Under the pieces are notes generated by a model, which searched no databases, was not told the DNA's origin, and saw nothing but the letters and a program-made list of their open reading frames with translations. The translations under genes were made by a program, and so were the position numbers. A DNA stretch of 64,000 bases from Streptomyces sp. NBC_00236. GTDB taxonomy: Bacteria > Actinomycetota > Actinomycetes > Streptomycetales > Streptomycetaceae. Shown one piece after another: positions 30,271 to 37,512 of the stretch. The DNA is taken from positions 186,001-250,000 of the forward strand of contig NZ_CP108100.1 of NCBI RefSeq assembly GCF_036195045.1, given 5' to 3'. How positions within the stretch are numbered: position 1 is the stretch's first letter; each line of letters begins with the position of its first letter.

Positions 30271-30663
30271 CTACTTGTTCCTCAGCCGCAGCCGGACCTC
30301 CTCCTCCTGGTCACCGGAGACCGTGCCGACGACCTGCACGGCGAAGGCGTCCGCCAGGCTCTGCCGGAGCCGGTCGACCGCCCAGTAGCCGCCCTGGACG
30401 TCGGCGGTGACGGGCCCGCCGAGCCGCACCGACCCGGACACCACCCGGGCCTCGGCGACGTCGACGGTCACGACCCATGCCGTGGGCTGCTTGCCGTCGA
30501 CGTCCTGGGGTACGTCCACCGAGGCCCGGTCGGTGACGAAGGCGGCCCGCAGCACGTCGAAGACCGTGCGCGCGTCGTCCTTCCCGCACCCGCTGACGAC
30601 GACCGACACCTCGCGGCCGTCCCGGCTCTCCTCGGACTGCTGCTTCTGCTGTGTGCTGTTCAC
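30271..30663 (-). CDS. hypothetical protein, Gln/Ser-rich start
   Basis: A 130-residue soluble protein. It starts VNSTQQKQQSEESRDGREVS at a GTG that has GGAAGGAA about 5 nt upstream; longer in-frame starts have no ribosome site. The body alternates beta-strand segments (VSVVVSGCGKDDARTVFD, AWVVTVDVAEARV, VTADVQGGYW) in a pattern like a small alpha/beta sandwich and contains a single Cys. It lacks a signal peptide. I do not recognise the family. It opens the stress-type island and is divergent to the DUF6479 gene. Confidence 0.6.
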   Translation of the reverse strand: MNSTQQKQQSEESRDGREVSVVVSGCGKDDARTVFDVLRAAFVTDRASVDVPQDVDGKQPTAWVVTVDVAEARVVSGSVRLGGPVTADVQGGYWAVDRLRQSLADAFAVQVVGTVSGDQEEEVRLRLRNK

Positions 30664-30808
30664 CGCGGTTCCTTCCCATGGGGTCATCTCCAGGCTCGCC
30701 CCGCGGGCGGACGCCTGCGACACGGGCGGCCCGGAAGCCCCGCGGGTACCCGGGAACGAGCAGCCCACGCCGTTCCAAACATTTTCGGCGGCCATATCCA
30801 CTTAAAAC

Positions 30809-31195
30809 ATGAATTCGATGCCAGAGTCGAGTGACAGCCTCGCCCCGGGGTATCCGGCAAGCATGGATGTATCGGATGGAGCCCTGAATTCCCTGGCCAT
30901 CACCCTCGCGGACGGACGGGGCGCGACCGGAGCGGTGCTGGGCGTCGTCGGCGTGGTCCTGGTGGCCGTGCTGATCGGCGCCTTCTGGCTGGGCAAGCGG
31001 CGGCGCGATCAGGAACTGCCGCCGCCCAGGCCCGAGGAGCAGCCGGTGGCACCGGACCATCGCACGCACGTCGAGGAGCCCGACGTGCACGGTGACGACG
31101 CCTTCCCTCCGGACGGCCGCGGGCTGTCGCCCTACGAGCTCGGTGATCACGGGAACGAGACGCTCCACCGGGACGACGACGAGCGTCGCGACTGA
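30809..31195 (+). CDS. DUF6479-like single-pass membrane protein
   Basis: A 128-residue protein with one transmembrane helix (GAVLGVVGVVLVAVLIGAFW, about residues 41-60) followed by KRRRDQELPPPRPEEQP and a His/Asp/Glu-rich cytoplasmic tail. This layout is that of the DUF6479 proteins I know from Streptomyces. The start is uncertain: ATGs at 30809 and 30863 are both in frame and neither has a clear ribosome site. Function is unknown; many copies exist per Streptomyces genome and are often near stress genes. Confidence 0.75.
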   Translation: MNSMPESSDSLAPGYPASMDVSDGALNSLAITLADGRGATGAVLGVVGVVLVAVLIGAFWLGKRRRDQELPPPRPEEQPVAPDHRTHVEEPDVHGDDAFPPDGRGLSPYELGDHGNETLHRDDDERRD

Positions 31196-31383
31196 GCGGC
31201 CGCCCGCGTCCCGGAGCGGCGGCCGTCCTCCCGGAAAACGGATCTTCACCCGGTCGCACGCCCTTGCGACCGGCCGGCCGCGCCGCCGCGTGTTGCGGGA
31301 GCGGCCGCCCGCGGAGAGGCTGGTGAGGGCCCCCAGGGCCACCGGCACACATCTGCCGCACCCCCCATGAAGGCAGTAGGACC

Positions 31384-32211
31384 ATGACCGGAAGTACCTC
31401 TGGTACGGCGTCCGCGCCCGCACCGCTGACCGGGCCGGCGGCGCCCTGCTGGGTCAATCTGATGACCCTGAACCTGGAGTCCGCCCAGGAGTTCTACGGC
31501 CCGGTGATGGGCTGGACGTTCCGGCCGGGCAAACTCGGCCAGGAGTTCTCGGTCGCCCGCCGCGGTGACGTGCCCGTCGCCGGGATCGGTGCCGTGGCGA
31601 CCACCTTCCACGTCGCGGTGGCGTGGACGCCCTACTTCGCCGTCCAGGACGCCGATGTCACCGCCGGCCGGATCCGGGAGCGCAGCGGAACCGTGGCGGT
31701 CGGCCCGCTGACGCTGGGCAAGGGGCGCGGCGCCCTGGCGGCCGACCGGGACGGTGCGGGCTTCGGCATCTGGGAGCGGACCGCGCCCGCGACGTCGCCG
31801 CCGGCCCCGGACGGGCACGCGCACGCCTGGCTGCGGCTGCGCACACGCAATGCGTTCGACGCTGCGATCTTCTACGGCGAGGTCCTGGACTGGGCGAGTG
31901 GACGGCCCGGCTCCTGCGAGGTGGCGTACGCGAAGGACGAGGTGGTCGTCCAGTGCGGCGGACGCCAGCTGGCCCGGATCAGCTCGGGCGCGCTCGGGGC
32001 TGCCCCCGACCTCCTGGTCCGCCCGCACTGGCAGGTCAATTTCCCGGTGGACGATGTCGCCGCCGCCGTCGCGACGGCCCGGAAGCACGGCGGTTCACTC
32101 GTCGAGGAGCTGTCCCGGCCGGAAGGCCGCGAAACGACACTCATCGATCCCGACGGCGGGCTCTTCACCCTCACGGACGTCCACCACTCCGAGGACACCG
32201 GCGCACCGTGA
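31384..32211 (+). CDS. VOC (glyoxalase/dioxygenase superfamily) two-module protein
   Basis: A 275-residue protein built of two glyoxalase/bleomycin-resistance-like modules: the first begins CWVNLMTLNLESAQEFYGPVM, the second HAWLRLRTRNAFDAAIFYGEV, each with the beta-alpha-beta-beta-beta topology. Such Streptomyces proteins are usually annotated as VOC hydroxylases or bleomycin-resistance-like; metal ligands are not obvious here, so catalysis is uncertain. AGGA lies a few nt before the ATG. It converges with the DUF6328 gene, 12 bp apart. Confidence 0.85.
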   Translation: MTGSTSGTASAPAPLTGPAAPCWVNLMTLNLESAQEFYGPVMGWTFRPGKLGQEFSVARRGDVPVAGIGAVATTFHVAVAWTPYFAVQDADVTAGRIRERSGTVAVGPLTLGKGRGALAADRDGAGFGIWERTAPATSPPAPDGHAHAWLRLRTRNAFDAAIFYGEVLDWASGRPGSCEVAYAKDEVVVQCGGRQLARISSGALGAAPDLLVRPHWQVNFPVDDVAAAVATARKHGGSLVEELSRPEGRETTLIDPDGGLFTLTDVHHSEDTGAP

Positions 32212-32223
32212 CTCCGGGTGCCG

Positions 32224-32736
32224 TCACCGCTCGTCCCGACGGCCGGGGGACCGGGTCAGCGCCCAGGCGGGGAAGACGAACCAGCAGATGAGGAACCACA
32301 GCGCCATCCCGCCCACCAGCCAGAGGGCGAGAGCGTTGTGCAGCGCCACACGCAGGATCAGCAGGAGTGCCGAGCACATCGTGCAGAACAGCAGGATCAG
32401 CCCGATCACGGTCAGCCGGGACGCCCAGGTGACCGTCTGCGGTTTCATCCGCCGCCCCGTCAGCAGCCGGTGGTAGGACACGGGCCCGATGAGCGCACCC
32501 GCGGTGGCGGAGCCGAACATCACCGTGACCACGTAGATCGTGCGGTCGGTGTCGGAGAGATCCGTGAAGCGCGGCTGGAAGACGACGGCGAGCAGGAAGC
32601 CGAAGAGAATCTGTACGCCGGTCTGGGCGACGCGCAGTTCCTGGAGCAGATCGGTCCACCGGCGGTCGGCCCGTTCCTCCTCCGTCTCCCGGCGCCCCCA
32701 TCCGCGGTCCTGTCCCTGTTCCTCGGGTGGGCTCAC
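32224..32736 (-). CDS. DUF6328-like membrane protein
   Basis: A 170-residue protein with a charged N terminus containing ADRRWTDLLQELRVAQTGVQ followed by four hydrophobic helices: ILFGFLLAVVF, IYVVTVMFGSATAGALIG, LTVIGLILLFCTMCSALLLI and LWLVGGMALWFLICWFVFP. This matches DUF6328 (LQELRVAQTGVQIL and FT.L hallmark). GTG start with GGAGGT 6 nt upstream. Role unknown. Confidence 0.8.
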   Translation of the reverse strand: MSPPEEQGQDRGWGRRETEEERADRRWTDLLQELRVAQTGVQILFGFLLAVVFQPRFTDLSDTDRTIYVVTVMFGSATAGALIGPVSYHRLLTGRRMKPQTVTWASRLTVIGLILLFCTMCSALLLILRVALHNALALWLVGGMALWFLICWFVFPAWALTRSPGRRDER

Positions 32737-32857
32737 CGTGGACCTCCGTCCGCCTGGGCGCAGCATCTGTACGTCTCGTGCCCCTTTTCCCACACGGTAG
32801 ACCTCCGGTCACCGGGCTGCCCGCCGCCCAGCGGGGACGCCGGCTACCCGGCCGCTC

Positions 32858-33349
32858 TCAGCCGACCGGCAGCACGAGGGCGGGACGGTCCCACATCACC
32901 GCGGGCGGTGCGGCCCGCACGGTTCCGGTCCGGTGGGCGCCCACGCTCGTGTAGAAGCCCTCGGCCGGCGGATGCGAGACGATGCGCACCTCGGCGAGCC
33001 GGGCCGCCCGCGCTTCGTCCCTCAGGTGCCCGATGAGCAGGCGCCCGATCCCGGCGCCCTGCGCGTCGTCGGCGACGAACATGAGGTCCAGCTCGGGCGG
33101 GTCGAGGATCAGGGCGTAGAAGCCGAGCAGCCGGCCGGTGGTCTCCCCCACGGCCGCGAAGACCCTGTGCGTCTCGACGTAGTCGTGACCCACCCGGTAG
33201 CCGGCGACCATGGGTGCGTACGGGCCCTCGTAGGCGCGGGAGGTACGGACCAGACGGGTCAGGCGTTTCGCGTCCCGTGCACCGGCCCGCCTGATCCCGA
33301 CGTCTTCGCCCAGGGTCCGGCGTGCTCGCGACGTAATGCCTGATTTCAT
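32858..33349 (-). CDS. GNAT-family N-acetyltransferase
   Basis: A 163-residue protein with the GNAT core: the beta4 strand LDLMFVADDAQGAGIGRLLIGHL contains the acetyl-CoA pyrophosphate loop Q-x-x-G-x-G/A, followed by VRIVSHPPAEGFYTSVGAHR of motif B. Substrate cannot be predicted. The start is not certain: ATG at 33349 has GGGGA immediately adjacent and a GTG six codons upstream (33367) lacks a site. It lies 48 bp from the DUF1992 gene on the same strand. Confidence 0.85.
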   Translation of the reverse strand: MKSGITSRARRTLGEDVGIRRAGARDAKRLTRLVRTSRAYEGPYAPMVAGYRVGHDYVETHRVFAAVGETTGRLLGFYALILDPPELDLMFVADDAQGAGIGRLLIGHLRDEARAARLAEVRIVSHPPAEGFYTSVGAHRTGTVRAAPPAVMWDRPALVLPVG

Positions 33350-33397
33350 TCCCCGAGTATTACGCACCCGGGATGGGGCGCCACGCCACCACGGGCT

Positions 33398-33802
33398 TCA
33401 GGAGGAGCGGCGCGCCGTGCGCCACTCCTCGACGACGGCCTCGACGTCGAACGGTCCGAGGTTCAGGAGCGGGCCGGGCGGCGGCCGCCTCACGGCCTCG
33501 GCGATCTTCTCGTTCACCTCGTCCAGCATCCGCCGCACCTGAGCCTCGGTCCGCGTCCCGGGCACGGCGGCGAGCGTTTCCTCCGCCTCCTTGCGCAGGG
33601 CCAGCGCCGGCGGAAGCACGGACATCCCCTCGCGCTCCATCTTCGCCTTGATCCACCACGCCTCGTCGTACGGGCGGTCGAGTCCTTCGAGGGGCTTGCC
33701 GAACCCCGGCAGCTGCGAGAAGTCACCGCGCTGCTCGGATTCCCGAATCTGCTTGTCGACCCATGACTCGAAGCTGACACCCGCAGGTTTGCGCTCGGTC
33801 AC
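33398..33802 (-). CDS. DUF1992 (DnaJ-homologue-associated) protein
   Basis: A 134-residue soluble protein. The SFESWVDKQIRESEQRGDF and LPGFGKPLEG segments are diagnostic of DUF1992 (YhdN/YflL-like DnaJ homologue subfamily C member 28 domain), followed by WWIKAKMEREGMSVLPPAL and a helical C terminus. Family function is not established. GTG at 33802 has GAGAGGGG about 7 nt upstream. It precedes the GNAT gene in the same direction and is divergent to the paralogous unknown pair at 34025. Confidence 0.88.
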   Translation of the reverse strand: MTERKPAGVSFESWVDKQIRESEQRGDFSQLPGFGKPLEGLDRPYDEAWWIKAKMEREGMSVLPPALALRKEAEETLAAVPGTRTEAQVRRMLDEVNEKIAEAVRRPPPGPLLNLGPFDVEAVVEEWRTARRSS

Positions 33803-34024
33803 CGTGATGCCCCTCTCGGAGATGCCTGTGGTGTGCGGCCCCTTCACGATACCCACGCCGTCCGGCCGGACCCGGCCGGGCGGGCAGGCGCCGGACCCTT
33901 GCACCGCGGAGGGCGGGGTACACGAGCAGCACGCCCGTCCGGACGACGACGGGACACGACCGAAAGGGATGGTGAGAGTGATGCACAGCCACACGCGAAC
34001 CGGGACCCGGCGGGAGTGGTGACC

Positions 34025-34600
34025 ATGACGACCGTAGTGATCATCGTCGCGGTGGCCCTGGTGGCGGTCTGCGCAGGTGCGTTCCTTTACACACGGCAGG
34101 CAGGCGGCCAGGGAATGCGGCGACGCTTCGGGCCCGAGTACGACCGGGCCGTCGCCGGCCACGACGGCGACACGAAGGCCGCCGAACGCGAGCTGCACGA
34201 GCGGTTGAAGCGGCACCGCTCCCTGCACGAGCGCCCCTTGACGCCCGAGGCGCGCGCCCAGTACGCGGACCGCTGGACGCGGATCGAGGGCGGCTTCGTC
34301 GACGCGCCGCAGCAAGCCGTGGCAGAGGCGGACATCCTGCTGGCCGAACTGGCCCGGGATCTCGGCTTCCCCGACGGCAGCGACTTCGGGGAGCAGAGCG
34401 CCGCGCTCTCCGTTCACCACGCCGAACACGTCAACGGCTATCGCCGGGTGCATGCCGCCCGGCAGGGCGACAGCGGCACGGAGGACCTGCGGGAGGCGCT
34501 GCTGGAGGCCCGCGGCCTGTTCGACGTCCTCGTATCGAACGGAACGGACCGACCTGTTCGTCGGCACCCGCACCACGCGGAAGGAAGTGGCAAGGCATGA
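34025..34600 (+). CDS. membrane-anchored unknown protein, paralogue of the next gene
   Basis: A 191-residue protein with an N-terminal transmembrane helix (VVIIVAVALVAVCAGAFL, about residues 3-20) and a cytoplasmic, highly helical charged domain. Residues about 75-110 (RWTRIEGGFVDAPQQAVAEA) contain an F-V-D-x-P-x-x-A-V-x-E-A signature also found in the next gene. GGGAG lies about 9 nt before the ATG. The last four bases overlap the next gene's ATG (ATGA), so the two are translationally coupled. I do not know a named function; stress-type context. Confidence 0.75.
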   Translation: MTTVVIIVAVALVAVCAGAFLYTRQAGGQGMRRRFGPEYDRAVAGHDGDTKAAERELHERLKRHRSLHERPLTPEARAQYADRWTRIEGGFVDAPQQAVAEADILLAELARDLGFPDGSDFGEQSAALSVHHAEHVNGYRRVHAARQGDSGTEDLREALLEARGLFDVLVSNGTDRPVRRHPHHAEGSGKA

Positions 34601-35133
34601 CGCACGACGCCGGAAACATCCCGCCCGTCCCCAGCGACGTTCCCGAGGCAGCCAAGAAGCCCCGGGCCACCGCTCCCGACGGTGGCGCGGACCGCGGCGC
34701 CCGGGAGACTCGCGCAACGAGCGCCGGAGCGACGGGCACCGCAGGAAGGCCGCAGCCGGGCAGCGCCCCGGGCGGCAGGCCGCTGACGAGGACCCCCGCC
34801 GCGGCGCCGCTGAACGGGGACCGCACGGCGGATGCCGCCGACGCACGTGCGTCCCACGCACCGCGCCCCCTTTTCCCGGAGGGCGACCACGACAAGCTCG
34901 CCCTGCGGATCCAGCACGCGGTGAGCGAGTTCGTCGAGAGCCCCCGCCGCGCGGTCGAGGAAGCCGAGAGCACGTTCGACACCGTCGTCGAGGGCCTCAA
35001 GGACGCACTCGAAGAGCGCCGGCGCACACTCGGGACCGTCGGACGGGACGGTGATCCCGAGATGCGGACCGAGGAGCTGCGCGTCACGCTGCAGCACTAC
35101 CGGGACCTCACCGAGCGGCTGCTGAACGTGTGA
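34597..35133 (+). CDS. soluble unknown protein, paralogue of the previous gene
   Basis: A 178-residue protein with a long low-complexity Pro/Ala/Gly/Arg N-terminal half and a C-terminal helical domain of about 80 residues. The block LRIQHAVSEFVESPRRAVEE repeats the F-V-[DE]-x-P-x-x-A-V-x-E signature of the upstream gene, and TEELRVTLQHYRDLTERLL corresponds to its EDLREALLEARGLFDVL. No transmembrane helix is present, so this is the soluble partner of a membrane-anchored paralogue. The unusual arrangement suggests a duplicated domain that forms a complex across the membrane surface, an inference. Confidence 0.75.
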   Translation: MTHDAGNIPPVPSDVPEAAKKPRATAPDGGADRGARETRATSAGATGTAGRPQPGSAPGGRPLTRTPAAAPLNGDRTADAADARASHAPRPLFPEGDHDKLALRIQHAVSEFVESPRRAVEEAESTFDTVVEGLKDALEERRRTLGTVGRDGDPEMRTEELRVTLQHYRDLTERLLNV

Positions 35134-35198
35134 GGCGCGCGGTCGCGCCTGCGGGCGCAGCCCTGCCACGCGGGGCGGCGCTGCGTCCCGGCCCGGAT

Positions 35199-35238
35199 GT
35201 GACTCCGCCCCCGGCGCAATCGCCGGGGGCGGAGTCAC
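35199..35238. terminator. perfect hairpin terminator
   Basis: An 18-bp perfect stem (35199-35216 with 35221-35238) with a CAAT tetraloop separates the convergent unknown pair and the phosphatase gene. It begins 66 bp past the plus-strand stop and ends 22 bp before the minus-strand stop, so it can serve both. Confidence 0.9.
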
Positions 35239-35259
35239 GCGGTGCCGTGCGGCCGTCGG

Positions 35260-36060
35260 TCAGCCCGCTGCCACCACGAGGTCGTCGCGCAGCCGCCGCA
35301 GCGCGGCTTCGGGGATGCGGAGTCCGTCGCGCGCGTACCCGTCGATCCCTCCCCAGCGCTCGTCCATGGCGTCCAGCGCCGTGTCGAGGTAGCGGGGCCG
35401 GACCTCGATGATCGCGGAGGCGATCTCCGGGTCGCCGCCCGCGTCGAGATAGCTCTGCACGGACGGCCGGAAGGCGACCCGCATCACCGGGTTCACGGAG
35501 AGGAACTCCTCCCGGACGGCATCGCGCGAGGCACCGAGGAGAAGCAGCAGCAGGACCGCCCCCCAGCCGGCCCGGTCCTTGCCTGTCGTGCAGTGGAAGA
35601 GCACCGGGCGCGCGGCGTCGTCGGCCGCCGTCTCGAGCAAGGCCCGGTAGGCGGCGGCCGCCCGCGGCGACAGCACCACCTGCCGGTACGTCTCGGCGAA
35701 CATCTCCTCGGCCTTACCGCCCCCGAGCAGCCGCTCGGTCTCGACCGGATCGGCGAGCAGGGCGCGGAGCCTGGCCGGTGCCACGCCCGGATCGTCACCC
35801 AGCACGTCGGCGACGAACAGCCGGGCGCCGGGCGGCAGACGGTCGGGGGCCGAGGCCCGCTCGTCCGCGGTCCGCAGGTCGACGACCGTACGGATGCCGA
35901 GTACGGCCACCGTCGCGTCGTGTACCGGATCGTGCCCGCTGAGCTGCCCCGAGCGCAGCACCACGCCGGGTCGCACCTGCCGGCCGGGCCCGAGGGCGAT
36001 GCCGCCCAGATCCCGCAGGTTGAGAACAGAGGCTGCCGGGACGGCCCTGGCGGTTTGCAC
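35260..36060 (-). CDS. DSP/PTP-type tyrosine-protein phosphatase
   Basis: A 266-residue phosphatase of the PtpB/Siw14-like family (Y_phosphatase3): N-terminal RDLGGI motif, VVDLRTADER, and the P-loop HCTTGKDRAGW (CX5R, catalytic Cys about 158). These dephosphorylate phosphotyrosine, and in actinobacteria also phosphoinositides. GTG start with AGAGGAA about 7 nt upstream. A stretch of roughly 120 bp with lower GC upstream probably holds its promoter. Confidence 0.9.
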   Translation of the reverse strand: MQTARAVPAASVLNLRDLGGIALGPGRQVRPGVVLRSGQLSGHDPVHDATVAVLGIRTVVDLRTADERASAPDRLPPGARLFVADVLGDDPGVAPARLRALLADPVETERLLGGGKAEEMFAETYRQVVLSPRAAAAYRALLETAADDAARPVLFHCTTGKDRAGWGAVLLLLLLGASRDAVREEFLSVNPVMRVAFRPSVQSYLDAGGDPEIASAIIEVRPRYLDTALDAMDERWGGIDGYARDGLRIPEAALRRLRDDLVVAAG

Positions 36061-36444
36061 GATGAGATTCCTCTTTTCCCGACGCGTATCCGAATTGATT
36101 TCGGCCTGGCCGGATCAAAAGTCGCATGATGTCGGGAAATCGACAAAGTAAAACGCCGATGATCATCGATCGAGCGCGCGGGGCAGGCCGACGGGTGCGT
36201 CAGGAGAGGTGCACAGGGCATCCGACCTGGGGCGCCGTGCTGACGTGCCGTCCGGATTCCGTCACCGCGCGACCAGTCGTTCATGCGGCGCGCCACGGCT
36301 CGTCCAGCGCCGGGAAGTCCGCGGCAAGGCCCCGCAGGGGCTATGGAGAGGACACGGGGAGGCCACGGAAAGGGCGCGGCGGAGAGAACGCGACCGCAGG
36401 AATCGCGTTCTCACCCACCGGGCCCGGCGGCGGCCCGGCGGGCC
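36061..36444. other. intergenic gap without gene
   Basis: This 384-bp stretch lies between the phosphatase and SHOCT genes, both on the minus strand. The first 120 bp (36061-36180) are AT-richer than the surroundings and probably contain the phosphatase promoter. The rest is GC-rich; short open frames here lack ribosome sites and coding codon bias. I see no RNA gene or repeat. Confidence 0.5.
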
Positions 36445-36792
36445 TCACTCCGCCAGAAGTCTTGCCTTCTGGGCCTCGAACTCGGCATCGGTCAGGATGC
36501 CTTGCTTCTTCAGCTCCGCCAGTCGCTCCAATTGACCGATGAGATCGTCGGCGGGCGCCTGGGCGGCCTGCTGCTGAGGAGCCTGTTGCCGGGCCGCCTG
36601 CATCTGCGTCTGCTGACGCATCTGCTCCTCGGCCATCTGCTCGGAGTCGTCCTCGGCGAACCTCGCCTGCTGGCGCCGCTGGACGCGGCCACTGACCGCC
36701 GAGGCGGTTCCCGCGACGACGGCCGTTCGCGCCACCGCGCCGAGCAGACCGGGCCCGCGGCGGTTCATTCCAGGTCCTCGAAAGATCGGCAT
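36445..36792 (-). CDS. SHOCT-domain protein
   Basis: A 115-residue protein with an N-terminal Gly/Arg-rich and hydrophobic stretch, a glutamine-rich middle (QMRQQTQMQAARQQ) and a C-terminal SHOCT domain LIGQLERLAELKKQGILTDAEFEAQKARLL. SHOCT modules mediate oligomerisation and occur beside membrane or phage-shock proteins. AAAGG sits about 8 nt upstream of the ATG. It lies 29 bp from the DUF6325 gene upstream, so likely co-transcribed. Confidence 0.88.
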   Translation of the reverse strand: MPIFRGPGMNRRGPGLLGAVARTAVVAGTASAVSGRVQRRQQARFAEDDSEQMAEEQMRQQTQMQAARQQAPQQQAAQAPADDLIGQLERLAELKKQGILTDAEFEAQKARLLAE

Positions 36793-36821
36793 GCCGTACG
36801 CCTTTCCGGTGCGGTGCGTTG

Positions 36822-37250
36822 TCAGCTTGCGGACGCGGCGGCCGCCACTGCGGCCTCCGCTACGTCTGCGGGAATCCGCTCATGGGCGACGAGTTGCCCG
36901 CCCGACGCGCGGACCGCCTCGGTGAGGGGCAGCGCCCAGAGGTCCTCCCACACGATCAGCGCCGCGGAACTGCCCGGCGGCACGCTCTCGCCCAGGGTCC
37001 GGATGTCGTCGCTGTTCAGCATGCCGCCGACCTCACCCTCGACCGGCTCGAACGAGACCAGGTCGTCCGGATCGAGGTCATCCAGTTCGACGATCTCGAT
37101 CGAACCGTCCTCCGCCCGGTACACGAAGGTCAGGTCGATGATGCGCACCGCCTTCGACGCCACCGCTTCCGCGAGCGCCGGCGCGATGGCACCGGTGAAC
37201 CGGCTGCCGGGGAAGGCGACGACGAGGTACTCCACAGGTCCCACAGCCAC
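36822..37250 (-). CDS. DUF6325-like acidic protein
   Basis: A 142-residue acidic soluble protein. The start VAVGPVEYLVVAFPGSRF and the VELDDLDPDDLV, DDIRTLGES and AALIVWEDLWALPL blocks fit the DUF6325 family, which is often encoded with SHOCT proteins. I chose the GTG at 37250 because GGAGAGGA lies 7-8 nt upstream and it gives the family's normal N terminus; an ATG 17 codons earlier is in frame but lacks a site. It is first in a two-gene unit with the SHOCT gene. Function unknown. Confidence 0.8.
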   Translation of the reverse strand: MAVGPVEYLVVAFPGSRFTGAIAPALAEAVASKAVRIIDLTFVYRAEDGSIEIVELDDLDPDDLVSFEPVEGEVGGMLNSDDIRTLGESVPPGSSAALIVWEDLWALPLTEAVRASGGQLVAHERIPADVAEAAVAAAASAS

Positions 37251-37500
37251 GGGCGTGTCCTCTCCGGAAGGATGAATTGCCAGCAGCATAACTTCGGACA
37301 TTTATTGCCGCACTGTGGCAAATCATCCCCGCCCGGAGAATACACACCGGCTACGGCCGCCGATCCTGCGGGCTGCGAGGGGGCAGCCGGGCCGACGAAG
37401 GCAGCCGCCGCCCTGCGCGACCGTACGTAAGGGATCAAGTGCGTTCGGAGAGAGGGCAAGGTCACAGGCCGAGCCTCTGCTGCCCGTCCGGGACCTGTCC

Positions 37501-37506
37501 TAGCAT
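37501..37506 (+). promoter_or_regulatory. candidate -10 element of mutA, possibly leaderless
   Basis: TAGCAT lies 6 nt before the mutA ATG and there is no Shine-Dalgarno sequence, so transcription may start at the ATG. The -35 region is weak. The call is tentative. Confidence 0.4.
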
Positions 37507-37512
37507 CTGGGC

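Noticed and set aside
30809..30863. Firm start for the DUF6479 gene
   Set aside because: Two in-frame ATGs and no ribosome site; start left uncertain.
36126..36542. Plus-strand open frame in the gap and over the SHOCT gene
   Set aside because: No ribosome site, low-complexity translation and antisense to a conserved SHOCT domain.
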